Source: Hyphococcus sp. (GTDB lineage: Bacteria > Pseudomonadota > Alphaproteobacteria > Caulobacterales > Parvularculaceae). From it: a stretch of 33,545 nt of DNA. The number at the start of each line of letters is the position of its first letter. Within the stretch, counting starts at the first letter, position 1. Below, piece by piece: positions 26,250-33,545 of the stretch. Both the position numbers and the translations under genes were made by a program. Where the stretch lies: the NCBI GenBank assembly GCA_021776415.1, contig JAJFFY010000012.1, positions 1 through 33,545 on the forward strand, given 5' to 3'. Under the pieces are notes generated by a model that was given only the letters and a program-made list of their open reading frames with translations, had not been told where the DNA came from and searched no databases.

Positions 26250-27107
26250 TTAGCCGGTTCGGCCGGTGATGTAGTCTTGGGTGCGTTGGTCTTTCGGGTT
26301 CGTGAAAATAGTTTGCGTATCATCATATTCGACCAGGTCCCCAAGATGAAAAAATGCTGTTTTTTGTGAAACGCGCGCGGCTTGCGCCATAGAGTGCGTT
26401 ACGATCAGGATGCAGTACTTCTCTTTTAGCTCGTCGATGAGTTCTTCAAGCTTCGCTGTTGCGATGGGATCAAGCGCAGAGGCCGGCTCGTCCATCAAAA
26501 TCACCTCAGGGCTCACCGCGATTGCACGCGCAATGACCAGACGTTGCTGCTGACCGCCGGAAAGGCCAGTGCCCGGTTCTTTCAGACGATCTTTGACTTC
26601 ATTCCACAGGCCTGCGCGCACCAGGCTCTTTTCGACGATGTTATCTAAATCGTTTTTTCGAAGCGCCAGCCCGTGAATGCGCGGGCCATAGGCGACATTA
26701 TCATAGATCGATTTTGGAAACGGGTTTGGCTTTTGAAACACCATCCCGACCCGCGCGCGCAACAAAACAGGATCGATGTCTTTGCTGTAAATATCTTGTC
26801 CGTCCATCAGGATCTGGCCGGCAACACGCGCATTGGGAATGGTATCATTCATTCGATTGAATACGCGCAAGAATGTTGATTTTCCACATCCAGATGGGCC
26901 GATGAGAGCCGTCACGCCACTATCAGGCACATCCATGTTGATGCCATGCAACGCTCGTTTGTCACTGTAAAAGACTTCCACATCACGGCACTCGAATTTG
27001 GTCTTTGTAGTTTCCGTTGCTGGCGCGCTTGCCATCATTTCGATCACTTCTCCCATACTGGGTTTTAACCCGATACTACCGATATAGTTTGTTTGTGCCG
27101 CTTCCAT
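26250..27107 (-). CDS. pstB: PstB, phosphate ABC transporter ATPase
   Basis: Starting at [14 protein letters not shown] the protein has 285 residues. It contains Walker A GPSGCGKS (70-77), the Q-loop region VFQKPNPFP, the signature LSGGQQQRL, Walker [14 protein letters not shown] and the switch histidine in IVTHSMAQA. These are diagnostic of PstB, which powers phosphate import through PstCA. The first 30 or so residues are longer than in E. coli PstB and poorly conserved; MGEVIEMM is a possible later start. It begins two bases after the pstA stop codon. Confidence 0.96.
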   Translation of the reverse strand: MEAAQTNYIGSIGLKPSMGEVIEMMASAPATETTKTKFECRDVEVFYSDKRALHGINMDVPDSGVTALIGPSGCGKSTFLRVFNRMNDTIPNARVAGQILMDGQDIYSKDIDPVLLRARVGMVFQKPNPFPKSIYDNVAYGPRIHGLALRKNDLDNIVEKSLVRAGLWNEVKDRLKEPGTGLSGGQQQRLVIARAIAVSPEVILMDEPASALDPIATAKLEELIDELKEKYCILIVTHSMAQAARVSQKTAFFHLGDLVEYDDTQTIFTNPKDQRTQDYITGRTG

Positions 27108-27109
27108 CA

Positions 27110-28411
27110 CTACCACCTGCGTTCTAATCGACTCCGGAGGAATATTGCTATCGCATTCATCGTGATCAGCACCAAAAGCAGCACAATGATCGCGGCGGAT
27201 GTGCGCTCCGCCCATGCGCGTTCTGCGCTGTCGGACCAAAGAAAAATTTGGACGGGCAAGGCGGAGGCCGGCTCCATGACGCTGGTCGGAATCTCCGTGA
27301 CGAATGCGACCATGCCGATCATCAACAACGGCGCCGTTTCGCCAAGCGCCTGCGCCATACCAATGATCGAGCCGGTCAATATGCCCGACGCCGCCAGCGG
27401 GACTTTATGATGAAACACAGCCTGGGTGTGTGAGGCGCCAAGGCTGAGAGCGCCGTCAATGATAGAGGGCGACACAGCGCGCAACGCCGAACGCGTTGCA
27501 ATAATAATCGTCGGCAGGGTCATCAACCCCAAAACCATGCCGCCAACCAATGGTGCGGATCGCGGCAACCCGAAAAAATTCAAAAACACCGCAAGACCAA
27601 GCAAGCCGAACACGATAGACGGCACGGCGGCGAGGTTATTGATATTGATTTCAATAAAATCTGTAAGCCGGTTATGGGGTGCAAACTCTTCGAGATAGAC
27701 GGCCGCGCCGACGCCGACCGGGACAGAGAGCATAAACGCAACGCCAAGCGCCATGATCGACCCGACGACGGCGCCGGCAATACCGGCAAGCTCGGGATCG
27801 CGGCTATCGGCGGAGGTAAAGAACCGCCAGTTAAATTCTAGCGTCAGGTCACCACTTGCAACCATTTGATCGACCCATTCGATCTGTTGGTCAGAAACCT
27901 TGCGCAAGTCTTCTGGCGCATCGCGATCGATATGGCCTTTGAGCAACTGATCAACATCGTCAGACGTGGGAACTGTAATCGTTATTTTGCGCCCCACCAG
28001 ATCTGGGTCTTGGTAAACCATTTGCCGGACTTGATTGGTTGCCCCGGATGCAGAGACGGTATGGAAAAGCGAACGTTTGCCGCGCCGGTCTGTCACGTCC
28101 GGGAAGCGTGAGTACAGCGCCTGTTGTATGATCTTGCGGTAATTCGCCTTGCGTAATTGGTCAGCGTCTCGGGCGCCATGAGGATCAAGGTCGCTCTCGC
28201 TGAGCGTTACGGTAATCGTCAGATAGTGCTGGAAAAACGCCGTATACCCGGTCCCGACTAGGCTCACGACAAGCCAGCCGAGCATCACCATTGCGATGAC
28301 GACGGCCGCGATGCCGGCGTAACGGAAACGATTTTCCTTGGCCTTGCGTTTAGCCAGACGTCCTAAAGCTTGGTCAGTTTGATGGATTGAGGTTTTTGCG
28401 TTGGCGGACAT
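27110..28411 (-). CDS. pstA: PstA, phosphate ABC transporter permease
   Basis: The 433-residue permease has an N-terminal membrane helix ([20 protein letters not shown]), a long periplasmic insert (about residues 60-200, the DUF3333-type domain common in alphaproteobacteria), and a C-terminal six-helix ABC permease core with [17 protein letters not shown] and the coupling loop [20 protein letters not shown]. With PstC it forms the channel for phosphate. The ATG comes directly after the pstC stop (TAAATG), so the two are translationally coupled. Confidence 0.95.
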   Translation of the reverse strand: MSANAKTSIHQTDQALGRLAKRKAKENRFRYAGIAAVVIAMVMLGWLVVSLVGTGYTAFFQHYLTITVTLSESDLDPHGARDADQLRKANYRKIIQQALYSRFPDVTDRRGKRSLFHTVSASGATNQVRQMVYQDPDLVGRKITITVPTSDDVDQLLKGHIDRDAPEDLRKVSDQQIEWVDQMVASGDLTLEFNWRFFTSADSRDPELAGIAGAVVGSIMALGVAFMLSVPVGVGAAVYLEEFAPHNRLTDFIEININNLAAVPSIVFGLLGLAVFLNFFGLPRSAPLVGGMVLGLMTLPTIIIATRSALRAVSPSIIDGALSLGASHTQAVFHHKVPLAASGILTGSIIGMAQALGETAPLLMIGMVAFVTEIPTSVMEPASALPVQIFLWSDSAERAWAERTSAAIIVLLLVLITMNAIAIFLRSRLERRW

Positions 28412-29641
28412 TTACTCGTACCTCTCGCGATATTTTCGCACGATTAAAAGCGCGATGACATTGAGAACAAGCGTAAAGACAAATAGAACAAGGCCGAGCG
28501 CAAAAGCGGCAAGCGTCTTCGCGCTGTCGAATTCCTGATCTCCAGTGAGCAATGATACGATCTGCACAGTTACAGTTGTCACTGCCTCAAATGGATTGCC
28601 GGTCAAGTTTGCGGCGCGCCCCGCCGCCATTACCACTATCATGGTCTCACCAATTGCCCGGCTAACCGCCAGCAGAAAAGCGCCGATAATCCCCGGCAGT
28701 GCAGCCGGGAAAATCACCTTGGTCATGGTTTCAGATTTGGTTGCGCCAAGTGCGAGCGAGCCATCACGCAATGTTTGCGGCACGGCGTTGATCACGTCAT
28801 CGGAGAGCGAGCTGATGAATGGAATAATCATAACACCCATCACCGACCCGGCGGCGATGGCGCTTTGTGTAGGCACAGAAAGACCGAACCCTTCGGCAAA
28901 ATTCCGGATTGCGGGACCAACGGTCAGCAAGGCAAAAAAGCCATACACAATCGTTGGAATACCAGCGAGAATTTCCACCAGCGGCTTAACCGTGGCGCGA
29001 GTGCGCTTGTTCGCATATTCCGACAGGTAAACTGCGATCAGCAAACCAATCGGTCCGGCGATAAATATCGCAACTGCGGTAATCATGAAAGTGCCGGCAA
29101 AGATCGGCACAGCGCCAAACGAGCCGGATTGTCCTATCTGGTCTTCACGCAAAGCCGTTTGCGGTGACCAATTCAGACCGGTGAGAAAATCTAATATCGG
29201 TACTTGGTCAAAGAACCGCAGGCTTTCAAATACAAGCGACAACACGATGCCGAATGTCGTCAACACGGCTACGCCAGAACAGATCATCAGCGCGTCGCCG
29301 ACAAAACGTTCAACATGATTGCGAGCGCGAAATGTCGGCGTGAGGAGGCGATTGATGATGATGAAGCCGAGCGCTATGGCGCCCAGCATCATGGTGGGAA
29401 ACATGAATTTAGGCAGAGCGCCGCTGAACGTGACCCAAAGGGCAATCACGCCAATGGCAAGCAAAGCCACAGTCCAGGCGGAAAAATAGCCGTGATAGGA
29501 TGGCAAGGAATGTGCGCCTGCGCTATCGGCGGTCAATTGGGCGCGTGATGTCGCAAGTCCCCGGCCATATAGGAATGCTGTGACGACGCCTACTATCAGA
29601 AAGGCGCAGGTCATTATTTCAGGGGTTAAAAAGTGTTGCAT
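28412..29641 (-). CDS. pstC: PstC, phosphate ABC transporter permease
   Basis: The 409-residue protein has two or three extra N-terminal membrane helices (SAWTVALLAIGVIALWVTFS) before the standard permease core with PIGLLIAVYLSEYANKRTR and the coupling loop VPQTLRDGSLALGATKSETM. Longer N termini are common in alphaproteobacterial PstC. It pairs with PstA. A 96-base gap with a stable hairpin separates it from pstS upstream, while pstA follows without a gap. Confidence 0.94.
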   Translation of the reverse strand: MQHFLTPEIMTCAFLIVGVVTAFLYGRGLATSRAQLTADSAGAHSLPSYHGYFSAWTVALLAIGVIALWVTFSGALPKFMFPTMMLGAIALGFIIINRLLTPTFRARNHVERFVGDALMICSGVAVLTTFGIVLSLVFESLRFFDQVPILDFLTGLNWSPQTALREDQIGQSGSFGAVPIFAGTFMITAVAIFIAGPIGLLIAVYLSEYANKRTRATVKPLVEILAGIPTIVYGFFALLTVGPAIRNFAEGFGLSVPTQSAIAAGSVMGVMIIPFISSLSDDVINAVPQTLRDGSLALGATKSETMTKVIFPAALPGIIGAFLLAVSRAIGETMIVVMAAGRAANLTGNPFEAVTTVTVQIVSLLTGDQEFDSAKTLAAFALGLVLFVFTLVLNVIALLIVRKYRERYE

Positions 29642-29667
29642 TTAATACGACCTGTTGAAAAGCGGAA

Positions 29668-29691
29668 GAGACGGTGCAAAAGCGCCGTCTC
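29668..29691 (-). terminator. Intercistronic hairpin between pstS and pstC
   Basis: GAGACGG and CCGTCTC form a 7-bp stem around a 10-base loop, without a T-run. Hairpins at this place in binding-protein operons often make the binding-protein message more abundant than the permease message, either by partial termination or by blocking 3' decay. Confidence 0.45.
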
Positions 29692-29737
29692 AACTTTGGC
29701 TACGCAACTAACGTGGGTACGCTACTAAAATGTCCGC

Positions 29738-30811
29738 CTACTGTTCGTATGCCGTCAGATTCTCAACAGCAGAGCGATATTGTGCGCGGACATCATCGGG
29801 GAGCGGGACCAATCCGATTTCTTCCAGATATCCGCCAGGTCCCCAGGCTTCCTCTGAGGTAAACTCAAGAGCATATTCCTTAAGCCCTTTGGTCACCGCG
29901 ACGTTGGCCTTCTTTATGTAGAAGAAGAGGGAGCGTGAGACGGGATAATTTCCGCCGGCAATATTCTCGAAGGTTGGCTTGACCCCGCCAATATGGGCAC
30001 CTTTAATTTTGTCGGCATTCTGGTCGAGAAAAGAATAGCCGAATATGCCGACCGCGCTTGGCGTATTTACGAGCGTTTGCACAATCGCATTGTCATTCTC
30101 GCCAGCCTCAATCCACTTTCCGTCTTCACGCAGCGTGCGGGCGACCGCCTTAAACGCGTTTTTGTCTTCCTTGCGCAGGGCGGCGAGGCAAGTGATCTTT
30201 TTGGCGCCGCCATCCATGGCGATTTCAACAAATGCGTCGCGTGTGCCGGATGTCGGCGGCGGCCCGTATGCTTCAATCGTTATATTGGGCAGGCTCGGAT
30301 CGATATCTGACCACTTAACGTGCGGGTTATTCTGCAGTGTGCAGTCATCATCGCTCTTGGGGGTTTGCTTAGCAAACGCCAGGTATATTTGCTTTAGCGT
30401 AACGTCAATTTGGGCGCTATTGCGTGCGTTAGCGATCACGATGCCATCAAAGCCGATTTTAACCTCGACAATATCAGTGACGCCATTTTTCGCGCATTTG
30501 TCAAACTCGCTCTTCTTCTGGCGACGTGAGGAGTTCGTTACATCGCTCGTGCCGGCGCCGACACCTTCGCAGAAGAGTTTGTGTCCGCCACCTGAACCGG
30601 TCGATTCAACGACAACATTGTAGCCGGTCTTATTTTTAAATTCCTGCGCGACTTTGGTCGAGAAGGGATAGACTGTTGATGAACCAACGACCCGAATTTC
30701 GCCGGCGGCGTTAGCCGTTGATATGGGGGATTTTATTTCAGCTTTGTCTTCGCCGCAGCCGAAGGCGAACAGTGCGCCGGCAACGCTCGCGACTATTGTC
30801 TTGAATTGCAT
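29738..30811 (-). CDS. pstS: PstS, periplasmic phosphate-binding lipoprotein
   Basis: The 357-residue product (from MQFKTIVASVAGALFAFGCG; AAAGGA eight bases upstream) has a lipobox FAFGC, so it should be a lipoprotein. Phosphate-binding marks are VVGSSTVYPFSTKVA, ESTGSGGGHKLFCEGVGAGT and TNSSRRQKKSEFDKC, all typical of PstS. An in-frame ATG 9 bases earlier is possible. It delivers phosphate to PstCA. The porin gene ends 33 bases upstream, which suggests a common transcript. Confidence 0.95.
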   Translation of the reverse strand: MQFKTIVASVAGALFAFGCGEDKAEIKSPISTANAAGEIRVVGSSTVYPFSTKVAQEFKNKTGYNVVVESTGSGGGHKLFCEGVGAGTSDVTNSSRRQKKSEFDKCAKNGVTDIVEVKIGFDGIVIANARNSAQIDVTLKQIYLAFAKQTPKSDDDCTLQNNPHVKWSDIDPSLPNITIEAYGPPPTSGTRDAFVEIAMDGGAKKITCLAALRKEDKNAFKAVARTLREDGKWIEAGENDNAIVQTLVNTPSAVGIFGYSFLDQNADKIKGAHIGGVKPTFENIAGGNYPVSRSLFFYIKKANVAVTKGLKEYALEFTSEEAWGPGGYLEEIGLVPLPDDVRAQYRSAVENLTAYEQ

Positions 30812-30844
30812 GATTAACATCCTTTGGATCTTGGAGTTTGTTGA

Positions 30845-32077
30845 TTAAAAATCGAATTGCGCGCGAAACATTACGCCAGCGACGTCTTCACTCGTTGCGC
30901 TGGCCGTCACGAGAGCGGAGAAGGCTGAATCGAGGCCGGGTGTGGAAGTTCCCAGGTCCGCATCGACATTGAAGTAGTTGACGCCGAGCCGGGTATATTT
31001 TGTCGCCCACCAATCAACGCCGATGGTGAAGCTGTCATAGCCGCCGCCATTAACGCCGGCGTCAGTCAGATCGATGGTGTCGTAACGCGCAACCAAGGCT
31101 AACGCGCCCATACCGCCATCGGTGACGGGGTGGTTCACTTTCGGGCGGTTAAATTTGCCGCCCTTGTAGCCGCGCTTGCCGCCGAATATGACGCCAACTT
31201 CGCCATAGGCGCCGTCGAGTGATGGATCGTCCGTGCAACCGGCTGCGGGCGTGCAGTCTGCGATAGTGACGCCATATTCGCCCGCCGCCCAGAAGTTTTT
31301 GAGAATTGCCGCCGCTTCTGCGCCGACAAAGACATCCGATTCTGCAATCCGCCTAGTGCTGATGATGCGGCTTGGAATGTGCGAAACCGGGCGCTGGCGA
31401 TAGCGAAGGTCGCTCTGCGTGTCGCCGATGTTTCGGTAGCGCACCGACGCGCCAAGATGAACGAACACATCGTCGGTCTTGATTGGATTAAATGTCCCGC
31501 GCGCCGCAAGGGCGTAACCTTGTTGCTGGCTGTCGTCGTTGAGATTATCGCCAAAGACGCCCGCGGAGAATGTGTAGTTCCCGCCTTTTGCATTCAAGCT
31601 AACGCCGAGGCGGCGATTGAATTCAAATGCATCAGTAAAGGCTGCGCGTTCCAGTGTTGAGATAAACCGCGAGGAGGTTTGTTCATCAAGCGAGTTCGGC
31701 GTTTTGAACTGGCCGAGCTTGATATTCCATCCGCTGCTGGTCGGCGTCCACTGAACATACCCATCTTCAAGGTTAACGTCGCCGCTTGAATTGGTATTGA
31801 TCTCCGCTTTGTATTTCAGATTGTCGCCAAATTTGCCGACTACGTTCAAACGCAAACGGCGCAATTCACCGGCGTTCCAATCAGCGCCGGATATATCGGT
31901 GTCAACAATCGAGTAATCGAGCTGCACTCTGCCGCCGACTTTAAATTCCCAGCCATCACCCTTGAAGGTTGGCGCAGCGCCCCACTTCGATATATGACCC
32001 TTGCTGTCGTCTGCCGCCGCACTGCCAAGTAACGCAGCGACCACGGCGACGGAAACAATCCCCAAATTGTATTTCAT
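30845..32077 (-). CDS. OprP/OprO-type phosphate porin
   Basis: The 410-residue protein has a signal peptide (MKYNLGIVSVAVVAALLGSA, cleavage near AAADD) and then a beta-barrel of the phosphate-selective porin family: WEFKVGGRVQLDY at the start, ELRRLRLNVVGKFGDNLKYK, GQFKTPNSLDEQTSSR, and a C-terminal strand ending in phenylalanine (FRAQFDF). It should let phosphate or polyphosphate cross the outer membrane. The ATG at 32077 follows AGAGGG; the frame continues upstream but crosses the Pho box array, so that part is not coding. It is the first gene of the phosphate operon. Substrate choice between phosphate and pyrophosphate cannot be read from sequence. Confidence 0.9.
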   Translation of the reverse strand: MKYNLGIVSVAVVAALLGSAAADDSKGHISKWGAAPTFKGDGWEFKVGGRVQLDYSIVDTDISGADWNAGELRRLRLNVVGKFGDNLKYKAEINTNSSGDVNLEDGYVQWTPTSSGWNIKLGQFKTPNSLDEQTSSRFISTLERAAFTDAFEFNRRLGVSLNAKGGNYTFSAGVFGDNLNDDSQQQGYALAARGTFNPIKTDDVFVHLGASVRYRNIGDTQSDLRYRQRPVSHIPSRIISTRRIAESDVFVGAEAAAILKNFWAAGEYGVTIADCTPAAGCTDDPSLDGAYGEVGVIFGGKRGYKGGKFNRPKVNHPVTDGGMGALALVARYDTIDLTDAGVNGGGYDSFTIGVDWWATKYTRLGVNYFNVDADLGTSTPGLDSAFSALVTASATSEDVAGVMFRAQFDF

Positions 32078-32133
32078 CTTGCCCTCTGAAAATAATAGCC
32101 CCCACCATGGCGGCGTTTCATGGCCCGCTCTTT

Positions 32134-32173
32134 GATGACATTTCATGACAGCGGTGTTTCAGATCGATGACAG
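32134..32173 (-). promoter_or_regulatory. Pho box array (four half-sites)
   Basis: On the minus strand the 40 bases read CTGTCAT-CGAT-CTGAAAC-ACCG-CTGTCAT-GAAA-TGTCATC. Half-sites begin every 11 bases, which is the PhoB spacing (consensus CTGTCAT with 4-base A/T spacers). Two are perfect, the others partial. The array ends 57 bases before the porin start codon, which suits PhoB activation of the whole operon. Confidence 0.75.
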
Positions 32174-32539
32174 ATATTTGAATTTTATTTTACGGAATGA
32201 TGAATATGTTCTGAATACGTACTATGTGCGCATAAATATGCACCATGTACGCATAATAGTCCGGGGTCAGTCGCCACAATTTTGAGGCGATGAAAGATTT
32301 TAGTGAAACGCTGGAAATTCTTGTAAAACTCTCTTTGGATTTGAAGGGCCGGTATCAGTGTGAAGCGCGCCGCCTTACTGGAGGGGCTGACGACCATCAA
32401 CTCTCAACAAAAAGACTGCTCCGCTCCCATTATTTCCCTCACCGGAGTTTAGGTTTTTCCAGCTTCGTCACGTTGACGGGCTGGCTGCGCCAGCGTGATT
32501 GGTGAGCGTTATCGGCAATGTGTTGCCGATCGCGCTAGC
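32174..32539. other. Intergenic stretch with repeats and hairpins
   Basis: TATGTGCGCATAA (32223-32235) and CATGTACGCATAA (32244-32256) are direct repeats 21 bases apart. Two hairpins lie near the IS: CTGGC-TGC-GCCAG (32481-32493) and ATCGGCAA-TGTG-TTGCCGAT (32511-32530). A 71-residue frame at 32290-32505 has no sign of being coding. Confidence 0.45.
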
Positions 32540-33278
32540 CTAGGCTCAGGACCTACTAAACTTGCGTGCTGATACTAACGGTGATTCAAAATTGCAAAGG
32601 AGACTTTGCAATGAGCGATTTAATCTGGTTGTCGAAGAAACAGCTGTAACGGATCGAGCCGTATTTTCCACTTTCCCATGGTGTGCCGCGGGTTGATGAC
32701 CGGCGGGTTCTTTCCGGCATAATCTTCGTTATTCGCAATGGCCTTCGCTGGCGCGATGCGCCATCGGCCTATGGTCCGCATAAGACTTTGTATAGCCGCT
32801 TCATCCGCTGGAGCCGGTTAGGCGTGTTTGATCGAATATTTTCCAGCCTTGCCGGGCAATCGGGCGTTCTCGAAACATTGATGATTGACGCTACACATTT
32901 CAAAGCCCATCGCACCGCCTCCAGCCTATTAATAAGGGGATGTTCCCCGCCATATCGGGCGCACGAAAGGCGGCCTGAACTCGAAACTTCACGCCGTTGT
33001 TGATGGCCAGTGCCGCCCCCTGATCATGAGCCTGACAGCAGGCCAAACCAGTGATCACATCGGCGCCAAGCTGATCTATCCGGCGCTGCGGGAAGGCGCA
33101 AAAACGCTCTTCGGCGACAAAGGCTATGACAGCGATGAGTTTCGTCAGGCCCTGAATGCCAAAGGCATTCAACCTTGCATTCCGCCCCGCAAGGGACGCC
33201 AATCCCCGGCTGATTTTTGTACAACCATCTACAAGCAACGACACAAAGTAGAGAACATGTTTGGCAGGCTCAAAGACT
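32540..33278 (+). mobile_element. IS5-family insertion sequence, interrupted by an IS3-family element
   Basis: The transposase gene fixes the family. The left end is not defined by a repeat I can pair, since the right end is missing; it should be near 32540, close to GGCTCAGGACC. The right part is cut within the transposase at about 33277, where IS3-type sequence begins. Confidence 0.65.
32611..33277 (+). pseudogene. IS5-family transposase fragment
   Basis: From the ATG at 32611 the frame reads MSDLIWLSKKQL, a TAA (32647-32649), then RIEPYFPLSHGVPRVDDRRV, NGLRWRDAPSAYGPHKTLYS and LMIDATHFKAHRTASS, which are IS5-family marks including the first catalytic Asp. The frame is lost between about 32928 and 32955 and resumes in another frame with HIGRTKGGLNSKLHAVVDGQ, SLTAGQTSDHIGAK, GDKGYDSDEFRQALNAKGI and HKVENMFGRLKD. 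The protein then ends where the IS3-type DNA begins. One stop, at least one frameshift and a truncation make it dead. Confidence 0.85.
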
Positions 33279-33545
33279 GTGACCCAACCCCTTTGAACGC
33301 AGCCACGTTTAGATAGTAAAACGGCAGCATCAAAGGAGCTTTGCGATGTCTGGGAAAAGATATTCCCCTGAGGAAATCATATCGAAGTTGCGTGAGGCTG
33401 AAGAGTATCTGGCTGAAGGCGTCACGGTCGGCGAAGTGATCCGGCGACTGGGCGTAAACAAGATCACATATTATCGATGGCGCAAAGAATATGGCGGCAT
33501 GAAGATCGAACAGGCGAAACGGCTGAAAGATCTTGAGAAAGAAAA
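33279..33545 (+). mobile_element. IS3-family element (left part, runs off the window)
   Basis: The left end is placed near 33279 because the IS5 transposase stops matching its family after GRLKD and the new sequence begins TGTGACCCAACCCC, a TG-start as usual for IS3 ends. OrfA follows. The right end is outside the window. Confidence 0.7.
33346..33545 (+). CDS. IS3-family transposase OrfA (partial)
   Basis: The first 66 codons are present: MSGKRYSPEEIISKLREAEE, then VTVGEVIRRLGVNKITYYRW and KEYGGMKIEQAKRLKDLEKE. This is the helix-turn-helix and leucine-zipper start of OrfA in the IS407-like part of IS3. AAAGGAG lies 8 bases before the ATG. It would normally be joined with OrfB by a -1 frameshift; that part is beyond the window. 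Confidence 0.9.
   Translation, partial: MSGKRYSPEEIISKLREAEEYLAEGVTVGEVIRRLGVNKITYYRWRKEYGGMKIEQAKRLKDLEKE

Overview
The window looks like chromosomal DNA of an alphaproteobacterium. It has a one-step 5-aminolevulinate synthase (C4 haem pathway), a PstA with the long periplasmic insert common in this class, and proteobacterial Sel1, TolB/TPR and MocR families. I cannot name the genus. Four stretches with core-type genes are intact; between them lie accessory stretches rich in mobile elements and broken genes.

Layout. 1-500: two inverted repeats and tRNA-Asn(GUU). 513-4747 (minus): four consecutive genes for exported proteins of unknown role, the second being a 2.2 kb Sel1-repeat gene with four separate lesions. 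5145-9230: two convergent genes that join different DNA-binding heads to the same membrane/TolB-like/TPR body. 9430-13106 (plus): a haem and nitrogen-oxide cluster of exported truncated haemoglobin, HemA, a lipoprotein cytochrome P460, a second exported cytochrome P460, and a small NTF2/SnoaL-like protein (frameshifted). The first and last genes share a leader sequence. 13357-14580: IS30-family element with a frameshifted transposase. 14707-19113 (minus): RND efflux permease and membrane-fusion protein with several palindromes upstream. 19805-22594: two exported proteins divergent from a MocR-type regulator; two of these three genes are shifted by one base in a long G tract. 22595-25444: a small mobile-element module made of an 11-bp tandem repeat array, an excisionase-like HTH protein, a 57-residue acidic protein and a large serine recombinase with an internal stop. 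25526-32077 (minus): phosphate operon in transcription order OprP-type porin, pstS, pstC, pstA, pstB, phoU, with a four-half-site Pho box array upstream. 32540-33545: an IS5-family transposase gene cut by an IS3-family element that runs off the end.

Function. The phosphate operon is complete from outer-membrane entry to signalling through PhoU. The haem cluster pairs three exported haem proteins with the first enzyme of haem synthesis, which suggests detoxification of NO or hydroxylamine in the periplasm. The RND pair needs an outer-membrane factor from elsewhere. The most novel-looking items are the 11-bp array with its recombinase module, the shared leader of the P460 cluster, and the G-tract slippage in the MocR locus. 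Every frameshift and stop described here comes from conceptual translation and needs read-level confirmation.
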